Positions 1-10,929 of a stretch of 64,000 bases of DNA are shown one piece after another. The stretch is from Smallanthus sonchifolius (lineage: Eukaryota; Streptophyta; Magnoliopsida; Asterales; Asteraceae): assembly GCA_023525975.1 (NCBI GenBank), contig CM042038.1, positions 8,061,272-8,125,271 on the forward strand, written 5' to 3'. Made by a program: the position numbers and the translations under genes. Position 1 is the first letter of the stretch. Every line of letters starts with the position of its first letter. Under the pieces are notes generated by a model, which saw only the letters and a list, made by a program, of their open reading frames with translations, made no database searches and was not told the origin of the DNA.

Positions 1-903
1 AAGGTTTAAATAAAGTCGTTTTTAAGAAAAAAAAAACTAAAAAAAAATATTTTAAAAAAAGTCTAAAAAAACGTTTTTAAATAAGTAAAAAAATTTTAAA
101 AAGTTTTTATTAGACTGAAATTGTTAAATTAGTCCTTTAGAAATAAAATTATTAAACTGCGCTTATACCTAATAGAAAAAGTTAACAAAATTAATAGCAT
201 GAGCTGAAATGGTTATAAAAATATAACCTCAGAGGCTGATATGTTAAAAGAGTTATTTTTGAAGTAAAAGGGTTAAACATGGTAAACTATAGGATGCAAA
301 AACGAAATTTACTTTAAAAGGAAAATGTGTCCTTAAAAGTCTCCCAAGTATCAAGTAAAAGATCGATGCCTCTTGCCTAGGTTCAAAATCTTACTAATAC
401 CTAATTGTAAAAATTAAAAAAAAAAGGAAATTCATAAGAAAACAAACTTTAATAGCTAAGAAAGTAAAGCCCAAATAGCTTTTATGGTTTATATTTAGGG
501 CTTTTAGTTTGGACCATTATCGTTAGAGTTGGTCCATGGGGCAGGCTATGGGGTGGATGCTTTAACAAAGAATGTGAAGGGAGTATCATTTATGCATTTA
601 CAAGCATGGCTCTTCCATCTCTGCCGATTGAAGGAAGAAAATATGGGTTTATAAAGCATGGTAGTTACAGAATAAGGGGAACATGGGGTGTTGTTTTATG
701 TGATATATGTACTCTTAATCAACAATGTAGAGCTATCGTCCAAAGCTATCCTCCTGGTTGGACCATGATCCAATTCATGTAAGTCCAATCTGGACAGGCC
801 CATTAGTGTTTCTCCTGCTTTGCCTATAAATAGAAGGATTATCCTCTTAATCTTCTTCCTCTCTTCCCTCTCCATCTGATAAGATGATGATAAACAGACT
901 AAC
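1..903. other. AT-rich intergenic DNA with LTR-like remnant
   Basis: No open reading frame that looks real. The first 450 bases are A/T-rich. Around 825-832 there is a TATAAATA box in a stretch reading like an LTR promoter, followed by a pyrimidine-rich leader. The TRIM element at 909 is inserted in this leader, so an older LTR element probably lies underneath. The assignment of the older element is inference. Confidence 0.35.
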
Positions 904-908
904 TTGAG

Positions 909-1293
909 TGTTATGGACTGAAACCATTGCAGGGTATGAGACTTGTTTCACATCGGTTGTATGGGTAACAAATGTGTGATTTATAACTCAAATGGTTCCC
1001 TCTCCCATCAGACTAGTCTTTTGGGATGAGTTCTACCATCTGTGTTATAACATTGGTATCAGAGCCAAACTCGGAGTGGTGGCCCATGGAGTGGTGGCCT
1101 GGAGAAGCCAGCCGTGACCAACGAGGACGTTGACCCTTAAGGAGGGTAGATTGTTATGGACTGAAACCACTGCAAGGTATGAGACTTGTCCCACATCGGT
1201 TGTATGAGCAATAAATGTGTGATTTATAACTCAAATGGTTCCCTCTCATCAGACTAGTCTTTTGGGATAAGTTCTACCATTTAGGTTATAACA
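909..1293 (+). mobile_element. TRIM (terminal-repeat retrotransposon in miniature), complete
   Basis: Two direct repeats, 909-1052 and 1152-1293 (about 143 bp each), begin TGTTATGG and end TTATAACA. Straight after the first is TTGGTATCAGAGCC (1053-1066), the complement of the initiator tRNA-Met 3' end, which is the primer-binding site. Just before the second is a purine-rich tract (about 1138-1150), the polypurine tract. The 5-bp sequence TTGAG flanks both ends (904-908 and 1294-1298), a target-site duplication. The roughly 100-bp interior has no coding capacity, so movement must depend on proteins from another element. The repeats differ at a modest number of sites, so the insertion is not brand new. 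Confidence 0.88.
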
Positions 1294-1298
1294 TTGAG

Positions 1299-2128
1299 AT
1301 TCAGAGGGTGGTCTCTGACCCCTTCTAACGAGTTCATGGTTTTGTAGATCTGAATCAAGACGAAGAAGACGAAGTATGGTTGATTCATTTCCAGAGCTGA
1401 TGTAACGAGCCTAATCTCCATCTAGGAGAATCCATGTAGCAACACTGTCACATTAATAAGTTTACAACAATATCAATGGTGTCGGTTTAAAAAACGAATT
1501 ATTTAGTTTGCATTTAGTATTAATTCAACCCGACTTCAAACCAAGACTTTGTATGTATTGGAAAATGAACCATGCATAATGTTGCAAGGATACTTTTTTT
1601 ATCATCAAGTAGAAAATGGGTTATTGTAAACATGTAGAAAGTTTAAAAGTTCAAAAAGGCAACCTTTTTCTATTTTGTCTTTAATGCAAATAAATAACGT
1701 GATGCCGATGTATTTGGCGCTTTTGTTTATCAGCAGCCTTGGTGTTTATGTCAAGTGGCATACCAAGCCAATTTCATCTATCGATCTTCTATGCATTTGT
1801 CCCCATAGTTTTTAACTGTTTTTGGAGCATATGTGGGGATGTATTCGAATCCATTTATACGTAATCAAGTGAATCCATGTTTGAAAAGGTTACTTTTGTC
1901 CCCGTATATTTTTAATGTAAAGTATAATTTTAATATATAGTTTTCTTAATTACATACAATACATTTGCTTACAAATTCGACAATTTATATTTTACCCTAA
2001 CCCATTATAACCTGTTAACTAACCTGCTCGTTTTGTTACCTTTAATTGACATAGATGATAGAAGTTTACTATTTCCTCTCAAAGTATTTGTTATCTTGTT
2101 GTTGACAGGTTCCTGGTCGCTATGGGCT
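1299..2128. other. Intergenic DNA, no gene seen
   Basis: No convincing coding sequence or RNA gene. The first part (1299-1420) continues the sequence interrupted by the TRIM. The rest is unremarkable AT-rich DNA next to the copia fragment. Confidence 0.4.
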
Positions 2129-3606
2129 TTAGTTGTGAGTTTTTGCACTGACTTCTTGTGTTGGGCTTTCTTCATCATCAAAGTTTAGGACTATGTTAGA
2201 GGTTTCAAGATTCTCTATCAATTCCTCGGTGTCTGGAATCTCCCTTTTCACTTGACTACCATTAGAAATTTTCGTCAAAGACAACCGGTTTAGAAACATA
2301 GCATTTTCTGGTGTTCGGGTCACAACACCGCCATCCTTTTTTCTTTTGATTGTACCCCACGAATATACACATTATCACCTTTTCCATCTTCGTTCTTAGT
2401 TGGTTCGGTATGAACACGTAGGGTGATTCACATTTGTCTTGATTTTGTGAAGTTTCTCGTAGGGTGACATTTACTCTTGGTTTTGTTGTGGCAATCTGTA
2501 AATTACATATGCAACTGCCTTTATTGCTTCTGCCCAGAAGTGTCCATGCACGTTCTTTTCGTGTACCATGCTTCTGCACGTCTCAGCTAAGCGTTGGTTC
2601 TTCCGCTCTGATACACCGTTTTTCCTGTGGGTGTATTGGCACAGGTAAGTTTTCTTCTAATCTTGTGATCTTTCAAGTATTTTGTGAAGTTAGTTGCTTG
2701 GTATTAACCTCTGTTATCTGACCTAAGACACTTAAGTTTTCTTCTAATCTTGTGATCTTTCAAGTATTTTGTGAAGTTAGTTGCAAGGCATTAACCTCTG
2801 TTGTCTGACCTAAGACACTTAACTTCTTACCTCGTTTCCATCTCTGCTTATTTCTTGAAAGTTTTGAACTTATCAAATGATAAGGACTTCTCTTTCATGA
2901 AATCAACCCAAACATAAATAATCATTTATAACTGTTATCATAAACCGCGTACATGAGATTGAGGCATTCTTGACAGGTCCAAACACTCCCGAATGCACTA
3001 ATTCTAGGGGTGCTTTGGTTTGGATCTTGGATTCATCGAACGGTAGGTGATGTGCCTTCCCGAATTGACACCTGATACATACAATCTCCCCATTTACTTC
3101 TAACTGTGGGAGTCTAAGGACCAACTTATTTTTCATCATTAGGTCAAGTTTATAATACCCGACATGACCTAACCGATTTTGCCATAGATCTGCAAATGGA
3201 GTTCTGTTGGTTCTTTCCACATGCAATTTCTGTTGAAAGAACGTAAAATGCTTCATTCCTTCTTCCTTGTATTACTTGTTTGGACTTTTGTCTCAAATTC
3301 ATTAAAAATTCTCACATCGTTGGGGCCGAATAAGACATACTTTCAGGATGCGGTGACTTATGGTACCGAGAACAAGTTTTCCCTCATTTTAGGAACATGG
3401 AACACGTCCTCCATGACAAACTCCCTCTCATTTGTTGCTTTATGGAACTTCTCGTCGCCCACATGAGCAAAATGATGCTTGAATTCATCGGCTTTTACCA
3501 CCACCCGGTTTCCATTATACTTAACAGTCCTTGATAATCGTTCTTTGTCGCCAGTCATATGGTTCAAGCATCCGAAGTCTACAATCCACTCACCGAATAC
3601 ATCCAT
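2129..3606 (-). pseudogene. Degenerate Ty1/copia pol fragment (protease, GAG-pre-integrase, integrase)
   Basis: Read on the minus strand the order is that of a copia polyprotein. At 3606-3358 is the protease-like segment (WIVDFGCLNHMTG; the usual DSG aspartate-serine-glycine reads DFG). At 3256-2903 is the GAG-pre-integrase and integrase start (LWQNRLGHVGYYKL, CIRCQFGKAH, LELVHSGVFGPV). At 2579-2262 is the integrase C-terminal end (CIFVGYNQKKKGWRCCDP). Stops and frameshifts separate the pieces, and there is an 87-bp tandem duplication between integrase segments. Reverse transcriptase and RNase H are absent. It is a dead, truncated copy. Confidence 0.85.
2647..2820. repeat. 87-bp tandem duplication inside the copia fragment
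   Basis: Positions 2647-2733 and 2734-2820 are two adjacent copies differing at only a few bases. The duplication lies inside the decayed integrase region and disrupts it further. Confidence 0.9.
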
Positions 3607-3861
3607 TCTTGCTATCTGAGGGGAAACTTTTGTATTTTTTTTCTTCCATTCTTGCTATCTGACTGCTCGTCTCTTGGTTTGCTTTAGCCCTTCTTCTTTG
3701 AGATCAACTCTAACACCCTCATGTTGCTAACTTTATCATTACATAATTCAAATTTAATAAATTTGAGTAAAATTATTATCTTATTCCGTGTAAAATGAAA
3801 TAAATATTTAAAAAAATACTGTATATCTATTTTTATAAATAAATTGTTTATTTAATGAACA
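3607..3861. other. AT-rich spacer
   Basis: Sequence between the copia fragment and the Helitron. It repeats a few bases of the copia protease region (the phrase TTCTTGCTATCTGA occurs at about 3606 and 3648). No gene is seen. Confidence 0.3.
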
Positions 3862-4285
3862 CTAGTTTAGATCCCGTGTCTACACACGGGGTAAAAAACA
3901 TCAATATATAAAATTTTTAAATCTTTATATATATATATATATATATATTTTACATGTGTAAAAAAATATTACATATACTAAGTATAGAAACAAACTTAAA
4001 ATATGTAAAAATTAATATATAATTGAGTTTCAAAAATATAATTTAACTTTCATTACTATTTGATTGAAATAAAAGTTATATAATTAAATATCAAAGTTTT
4101 TATAATAAAAGGATAATTAAAAATAAATATTTTTATTAGTATAATTAGTATTTTATTTAAAGATATATTATTATTAAAATATGGAAGTGCATTAAATAAG
4201 AGAGAGAAGCGGAAAAAAAATGGTGAGAATGAATATGGAGATGACACGTGGCACTAAAAAACCTTTATTTATTATATAGTATAGA
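3862..4285 (-). mobile_element. Non-autonomous Helitron, family A, copy 1
   Basis: On the minus strand it begins TCTATACTATATAATAAA (from 4285) and ends CTAG at 3862, followed by T. A perfect 7-bp stem (CCCGTGT...ACACGGG, about 3873-3890) lies about 10 nt inside the 3' end. The flanks are A and T, as Helitrons insert between A and T without target duplication. The interior is A/T-rich with an (AT)n run at about 3930-3951 and no open reading frame. A relative with the same ends lies at 61677-62078. Confidence 0.82.
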
Positions 4286-4713
4286 TTAAATTATCAGTTA
4301 CAAGTTATTTTAATAAATTAATTATAAAATAAGTAAATGTAATAAATTATATTTTAAATATATTACAAAATATTACCTAAAAACATAAACAAGTTCAGAA
4401 AAATTAATTTAATGTTAAAATTTTAAATTAAAAACAAACTATATACATATAATTAACTAATCACATTTAATTGATAGCGTCACCACATGAAAAAACCTTA
4501 GAGACAATCGACGAGACACACAAGTAGCAAGGACGAAGCCTCTTTACAAAAAAAACATGTAGCATCATATTATATATTTTTATAAAGAATGCAAATTCTT
4601 GTTTTTAAGTCCAAACTTCACGCATTAGAGGTGGTCCTATATTAATTGTGACGTGGCAAATTGTGAAACTTGGTTCACATATCATATTTATATTTTATTA
4701 GGTTAATTAGAAG

Positions 4714-4723
4714 TTTATATAAT
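4714..4723 (+). promoter_or_regulatory. Candidate TATA box of AVT1 gene 1
   Basis: TTTATATAAT lies about 25-30 bp before a GC-richer stretch that looks like the transcription start and 5' leader (about 4740-4869). The leader seems to be split by an intron at 4870-4991 (donor GGTATGC, acceptor TTTTGAAG), placing the start codon in the second exon. Confidence 0.45.
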
Positions 4724-5018
4724 ATTGTGTTTGCTGAGCCGCACTATCAGCAAGCGTCGGATCCTCTGTCTTCTTTCCTGCTGTATCCGATATCTTTGCA
4801 TCAACAACCTCTCTCTGGATTCAGATCTCACACTTCAAATTAATCACTGCAAACAGCATTTAAAAGCAGGTATGCATATCTTCATGCATTTATGATAAGA
4901 CAAATATTGCTTTGGTCATATTTAGTATTTTTTAAGGATATTGGATTTGTAATTTGAAGTTTTACTTTTTGTGTTGTTTTTTGTTTTGAAGATTTGGAAG
5001 GCTTGAGGTTGAGAGATA

Positions 5019-8000
5019 ATGAAAAATATGGAATCTGACTACATGTTTCTTGTTGAGACTGAAAATGAGGATGAAGAAAACAACTTTGATGGAGAAGAAG
5101 ATAATGATTTCGATGGAGATGAAGACAAGGATTTCAATGGAGATGAAGACGAAGACAATGGGAATGATTGCTGTACTTCTGTATATGGTGATAATGACCC
5201 CTACCCTCTTAGCAATCCTAACTCTTTGGACCCATCTTGGCCTAAAAGTTACAGGTGTTACCCTCTCCCCTTTAGGTGTTATTAATTTTAGTCCATCAAT
5301 TTTGTTTTATTTTCATGATAGTTACAGGATAATTTTGGGTGCGTTTGGTTTGTGGAATTCAATGGGATTGAAATTTGAATCCCATTTGTTAATGTGTTTG
5401 GTTTGCAGAATTTGTTGGAATTGGAATCTGAATTCCATTCTTAACGTGTTTGATTGAGAACGGAATTGGAATTCGAATTAATTTATTCTTAATATTCCTT
5501 CAAAATTCTAAGGAATTCAACAAAAGAAGTTGGAATCTTATATCACTCACCGTTGTGGCATCCGCACCCCACCCCCCCGCCCCACACCTCTAATACACCG
5601 TCCACCGTTGTTGCCACCACACCCGTCACTGACCACCTCACCACCGTATTTGTCGCCGTCACCACCACCACTGTCACCGCCGCACAACACCGCTTATGTA
5701 TCCTCCGTCGACGACCACTCTTGGTGGCGCCGCGGTGGTCGGTGGCTTTGGTGGTAGTTAGCCGGAGGTGGTGTGAGGTGGTCGGTGGGAGGGTCGGGGT
5801 AGCCGGGGCGATGATGTTGTCGTTGGGTGGTGGTGAGGGTGATAAATTCAGTTCCTTTATGATTGTTTTGTCACTCAAATGCGTTTCAAATTACTTTGGT
5901 AGATCCTCATTCCTTTAAATTCAAAATGCAATTCATTTAAAAACATTCAGTGAAACAAACGCACCCTTAAGCCATCATTGACAGTCAAACATAGTGTACG
6001 CTATTCAAATAGTTTTGATGGCCCAACTGGATTGAAAAACTCAAAAACCCACTAGACGAATTTTTTGTAGCAACTTGCTCGGCTCTTTTTTATTAATCAA
6101 TCAAAACTCACACCTATTACATTAACCCTTGACCCCTATTTATGCTAAACGAATTTGCAAATCAAGACTCCTTAAACTAAGAAACCAAATCAACCTTAAT
6201 ATTTTTACCATACTAAATAAACTTACCAAACAAAATAACAGCTATAATTATGGAAAAATTACCAAAATAGTCATGTTGACCGAATTTTTTTCGAAAATAG
6301 ACTTGGAATTTTAGCCTACGCTTTCACAGTCATCTCCTCTTTTCCCAATCAGAGTGTGCCATGTCAGCCAAGTCGGCTAAGGGTGCTAAAGCCTACGGCG
6401 CTGAAACACCTGAAAAGTATAGTGGAATCCACCTTCTGATCACAATATTCAATGTAGGCTAAAAAAATGTATCGGCTAAGCCTACGAGGTGGACTAGTAG
6501 GTTATTAACTACGCTTTTACACAATATTCAGTGTAGGCTAGAAAAAATGCGCGGCTATACCTACGAAGTGGATTGGTAGGCTAAATTTAGCCTACACCTT
6601 TTACACAATATTTGGTGTAGGTTGAAAAAATAATGCACCGACTAAGCCTACGAGGTGGATTAGTATGCTAAATTTAGCCTACGAAGTGGATTAGTATGCT
6701 AAATTTAGCCTACGAGTGACATGTTTTTCGGCGCCCAAAAGCGTAGGCTAAGCCTTAGCCGACTTGGCTGACGTGGCTCACGCTGATTGGGCTAGAGTGG
6801 GGATGATTATGAACTTGTAGGCTAAAATTCCATGTTTATTTTAGAAAAAAAAATCCGGTCTAACATGACTATTTTGGTAATTTTCCCTGTAATTTAACCG
6901 AATCTTCAAACTTTATTTTGATTTAGCCCCTTCAACTTTTTTGATTTTCACATTCAAACAAATTAGGATTAAAAGCCTTCAAGTTTGGCTTTCAATTTTT
7001 ACTAGAGGTAGTAAATATAAGTGTTTTAGTTAGGAGAGTTCTTATTGAAACACAAGCATTGCAATAGATGGATTATCTGTTGGCTAGTCTCATTTACTTA
7101 AAGTTCCCTGGTATGATGTTTTAGGAAGTCAATGGATCTTTATGGTGGTGTAGCATCTCCAAGTTTGAACTTTCTAGGCCGGTCTTCTAGCTTATCATCA
7201 GTAGGCGGTTCATTCCTTTCGTCATCACCTAAAAGGAGACACGCTTCCAAAACAATCACGAGTTTGGACAACCATCTCTTGGCACCCCAAGTGCATTATA
7301 GTTCTGATCATTCAGTTCATCGTCAAAGGACCTCTTCTGCCAAAGGGTTGTTACAAAATGAGAACTCTCCTCAGATTGGACAGAGTTCATTTGGCCAAGC
7401 TGTTGTTAATGGTACGTGTTATGTTTTCAAACTAATTTTATAAAGTTTACCTATTCTTTTACACATAATTTGCTCACTAATGTCTTGATAAGAAAAGTAA
7501 GCATATGCCTTTTAACATGTACTGTTTTTTTGTTAAAGCACCAATCAATAATTTAAACCATCTTGACATTAAACATAATATCTCAATATTTCTGTAGACA
7601 ATTACCATATTTGTGCCTATGGCCTCTTGGCCTACCCCACCCAAGTGGTGCGGGTTCAAGCCTCACAAAGTAGGGTGGATTTTAGGAGTAGATTTTAGAG
7701 GGTGTGTGTTCCAAGAAAGTTATCTAGTTGACTCAAGTCTTGGCAGTTTGGTTGTCAATGGATATCTTTATGGTAGGAAGAGTCTTAAATGTGTTCTGAT
7801 TGAAAATATTTTACTGCCAAAATATGTTGGCAAAATTGAATCGAACGGTGTCTTACCCTTTATAGTGATTTCTTGTAGGGGTGAATCTTCTTTGTGGAGT
7901 AGCTCTTCTTTCTACTCCTTATGCAATGAAACAAGGAGGATGGGCGGGGCTGTCTATATTGTTTATCTTTTGTGTTTTATCATTCTACACTGGCATCCTC

Positions 8001-10444
8001 CTTCGTTGCTGCTTGGACAGTCGGCCTGGTCTTCAAACATACCCAGATATTGGTGAGGCAGCTTTTGGCATAATCGGGCGTCTAGTCATTTCAGTAAGTT
8101 TGATTAATATCTAAATGTAGTATAGTTTGCTTCAAATTCAATTATGAATGCAAACCTGTAAAGTTTCTCAGTCTATTTGAATTTAAGTTAATATTACTCT
8201 ATGGATGTTGCAAACTAGATTTAAAGTTCACTTGTTACATTTTTCAACAAAAGTAGAGTTTCTGAAATAGAAAAAGATTAGATAGGATGGCAGTTAACAT
8301 TATGACTGAGTGGCGCTAATCAATTATTTTTCTCGTGTTTGCAGATAGTCTTGTACGTGGAGTTGTATGTAAGTATATCCAGCACAACTCATGTATTTTG
8401 GTGACATCGTTCTATGTGACATTTAAGCGTTCATTTTAGGGGATTACATATTTTTGTGAAATAATTCGAGAAAGAAATATGAGCATGTGAATATCATCTC
8501 AACTTTGGTTATGCAAATTTGCATAGCAAATGCCTAGTTTTGTTGTAGTCATGGGTTCAATGTTTTGTCACTATTTTAGCTGGATGACCCGTTTCTCCCC
8601 AATTGCAGGCATCCTGCGTTGAATTTATAATCTTGGAAAGTGATAACCTGTCTTCTTTGTTTCCAAACGCACATTTAATTCTTGGAGGATATGAACTAAG
8701 TTCACAATATTTGTTTGCAATTATGATCACTCTTGTTGTGCTCCCTACAGTTTGGCTTCGTGACTTGAGTGTTCTCAGTTACATCTCTGGTTAGTGCAAA
8801 ATACACTCAAGTATCTTAATACGCTGTGAACACTCTGGAGTTCTAACTTTGTTACGCTTTTGTATCCAGCTGGCGGAGTTCTTGTAACGATTCTTTTGGT
8901 CATTTTCTTGTTTTGGGTTGGATTAGTGGATAACATTGGCTTTCGGACTGAAAGTACTACAATATTGAACCTTTCCACTTTGCCCGTGACTATCGGGCTT
9001 TATGGTTACTGTTATGCTGGACATGCTGTTCTTCCTAACATCTATATGTCTATGGCAAAAAAAAGTCAATATCCTCTAGTCCTTTTAGTTTGGTGAGAAC
9101 ACTGTTGCAATCAACACCATCCTTTTCTCAATATTTTTATATTTGAAGATCATTTGTGGAACTTTTATAGTTAAATGAATTTGTTCTTTTTTATTTTGAA
9201 GCTTCACAATATGTACTTTACTCTATGCTGGTGTTGCCATATTGGGATATATGATGTTTGGGGAATCAACAGAATCACAATTCACTCTCAATCTGCCTAC
9301 AAATTTGGTCGCCTCCAAAATTGCTGTCTGGGCTACGGTACGCTAACTAAAAGAAATACTATTGCTAAATCTAACATGGATTATGTAATTTCAATTTCAT
9401 GTGTTTAATGTTGTAGAGATTGTAACTACAGTTAGATTCTGAAATTTCTGTGTACTCATTTCTGTCAAATTTTCTTTTGTAGGTAATCAGTCCACTTACC
9501 AAATATCCTTTTATCTTGAAACCATGATCAACCCTCTTGAAACTTTTCAATTCCTTATAAACCGACTTTTTTGTTCTATATTAAAAAGTTTATGTTCCTA
9601 TGTTGCACTGATCTAATGTGGATTAGACACACGATAGCCGATTTAGCCATTCATTAATAAACAAAAATTGTATTCTCTTAACAAGAATAACATATGCGTT
9701 AACCATATCCCCTTTGGCTAAGAGTTTGGAGGAACTCATACCATCAAACCATCAAAAGTCTCATATCTACTCCATCCTCATTAGAACGGCATTGGTGATC
9801 TCAACCTTACTTGTAGCCCTCTCTGTACCGTTCTTTGGTAAGATCTCGCTTACTGATATACTTTTACCTTGTTGGAACACATTGGTGATCGTTTTATTCT
9901 TTCTACAGGTTTGGTGATGTCGTTAATCGGATCTTTACTAACAATGCTAGTGGTAAGTTCTTACATGCCATATCAAATGATCGATTTCCTGTTCGTCTTT
10001 CCTTTGAACCGAACAATTAAGAGACCATACAATATATATATTAGTGGTTTTGTTAGCGCGCCTCTCTCATGATCTCATCAAGTCCAAACCATTTGTGTAC
10101 AAACATAACTTTACAATATGTTTTAGTATTTTCATCTTTGTTGACAAAACTAATGCATATATACATCTTTGTTGTTCCAGTCATTGATATTTCCTTGTGC
10201 TTGCTTTTTGCGTCTCCTAAGGGGCAACATAACTCGCTTTCAGGTATTATATATAACTCTTTCAACACCCTGTGAAAGCATTTTAGTGATCTACGTGTAA
10301 TATCATCTCTTTGTTCTTCACTTAGTCTTTCGTTTACCTGTTTGGTGTTAGGGATCACTCTGTGTGTTAATCATTGCAATCGGCATTGTCTCATTAGTGT
10401 TTGGAACCTACACCTCCCTATCTGAAATCATTCAACAACTATGA
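5019..10444 (+). CDS. AVT1: AVT1-type vacuolar amino acid transporter, gene 1 (12 coding exons)
   Basis: Predicted 555-aa member of the amino acid/auxin permease family (Aa_trans). Relatives of the AVT1 group move neutral amino acids across the tonoplast. Coding exons: 5019-5254, 7125-7411, 7879-8093, 8345-8368, 8609-8789, 8870-9092, 9202-9337, 9483-9502, 9692-9837, 9909-9952, 10181-10243, 10352-10444. The first about 80 residues are very acidic (repeated D/E/G/N), then comes the plant-typical segment WPKSYR-KSMDLYG and a Ser-rich linker. The membrane core follows, with the conserved phrases GVNLLCGVALLSTPYA, LPTVWLRDLSVLSYIS, GLYGYCYAGHAVLPN, GYMMFGESTESQFTLNLP and SLEELIPSNH. Introns are GT-AG except 9503-9691, which starts ATATCCTTTT and ends AC (see separate entry). 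Intron 1 (5255-7124) contains two TIR elements. A 3'-leader intron is likely at 10462-10581. It resembles Arabidopsis AVT1B/AVT1C; the exact orthologue is not settled. Apparently intact. Confidence 0.9.
5337..5966. mobile_element. TIR element (GGGTGCGTTTG ends) in AVT1 gene 1 intron 1
   Basis: Ends are GGGTGCGTTTGGTTTG and its inverse AACAAACGCACCC. Subterminal parts carry inverted GGAATTC/GAATTCC-type repeats. The centre (about 5565-5830) is a strongly C/A-rich then G/T-rich block, giving chance open frames of Pro/His/Thr or Val/Gly repeats. No transposase; a MITE-like element. The superfamily (Harbinger or hAT) was not resolved. Confidence 0.65.
6252..6887. mobile_element. Long-TIR MITE in AVT1 gene 1 intron 1
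   Basis: The end GGAAAAATTACCAAAATAGT (from 6252) is repeated inverted at about 6868-6887, giving a TIR of some 35 bp. The interior holds several near-copies of a block containing AGCCTACGAGGTGGATTAG. No open reading frame. A partial relative lies at 27600-27890. Confidence 0.7.
7606..7700 (+). repeat. Possible tRNA-derived SINE fragment
   Basis: In intron 2 of AVT1 gene 1. GCGGGTTCAAGCCTCAC (about 7657-7673) fits the RNA polymerase III B box, and a weak A-box-like stretch lies about 40 bp upstream. No clear A-rich tail or target duplication was found, so this is tentative. Confidence 0.3.
9503..9691 (+). other. U12-type AT-AC intron in AVT1 gene 1
   Basis: The intron begins ATATCCTTTT, an exact match to the U12 donor consensus ATATCCTTT, and ends AC before ATATGCGTT. 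TTCTCTTAAC sits near the 3' end, placing a branch-point A about 10 nt from the splice site, the short spacing normal for U12 introns. Only this border restores the reading frame (ACC AA|A TAT GCG), giving LTKYALTISP. The intron is 189 nt. The exon before it is only 20 nt. Confidence 0.9.
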
Positions 10445-10929
10445 TTACATGCATCATTAAGGTACGTGCTTATAACGAACTTTAGAACATTATGTTGCCA
10501 GTTTATCAGGTATTGAATTGAGTATCTTCAAGAATATCTAATTAGTATTATAAACTTTGCTTGTTTCTTGATGTTCTTTAGGGAGGATCGTCATTCGTAC
10601 TACAAGAACAGATGAATCCATCTTCGAGTTCTCTTAACTTCATGCGATTAACAGTTACAATTGTTTAAATTAAGGCTGGTTTGGGATGTACGGATGTCGA
10701 CTCTGTGTTTAGCTTGTAATGTTTATAGGTTAAGAGTGTGCTGTGTATCACTTCTGGCTTATGCATTTCTAGCATCTTGTTAATTCTTTGTTGTGTTAAT
10801 AAAAACATATACTGTTCAAAAGTATTAATCCCACACCTAGAATGAGCAATTTCCGGATCATATAACTTGAATATTAAATTTCCATAAGTTACACAAGAGT
10901 ACGTCACACATTTGTATATCCTTCTATTC

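Noticed and set aside
5530..5918. Open frames of 75-121 codons on both strands
   Set aside because: They arise from the low-complexity C/A and G/T block of a MITE; Pro/Thr/His or Val-rich with no domain.
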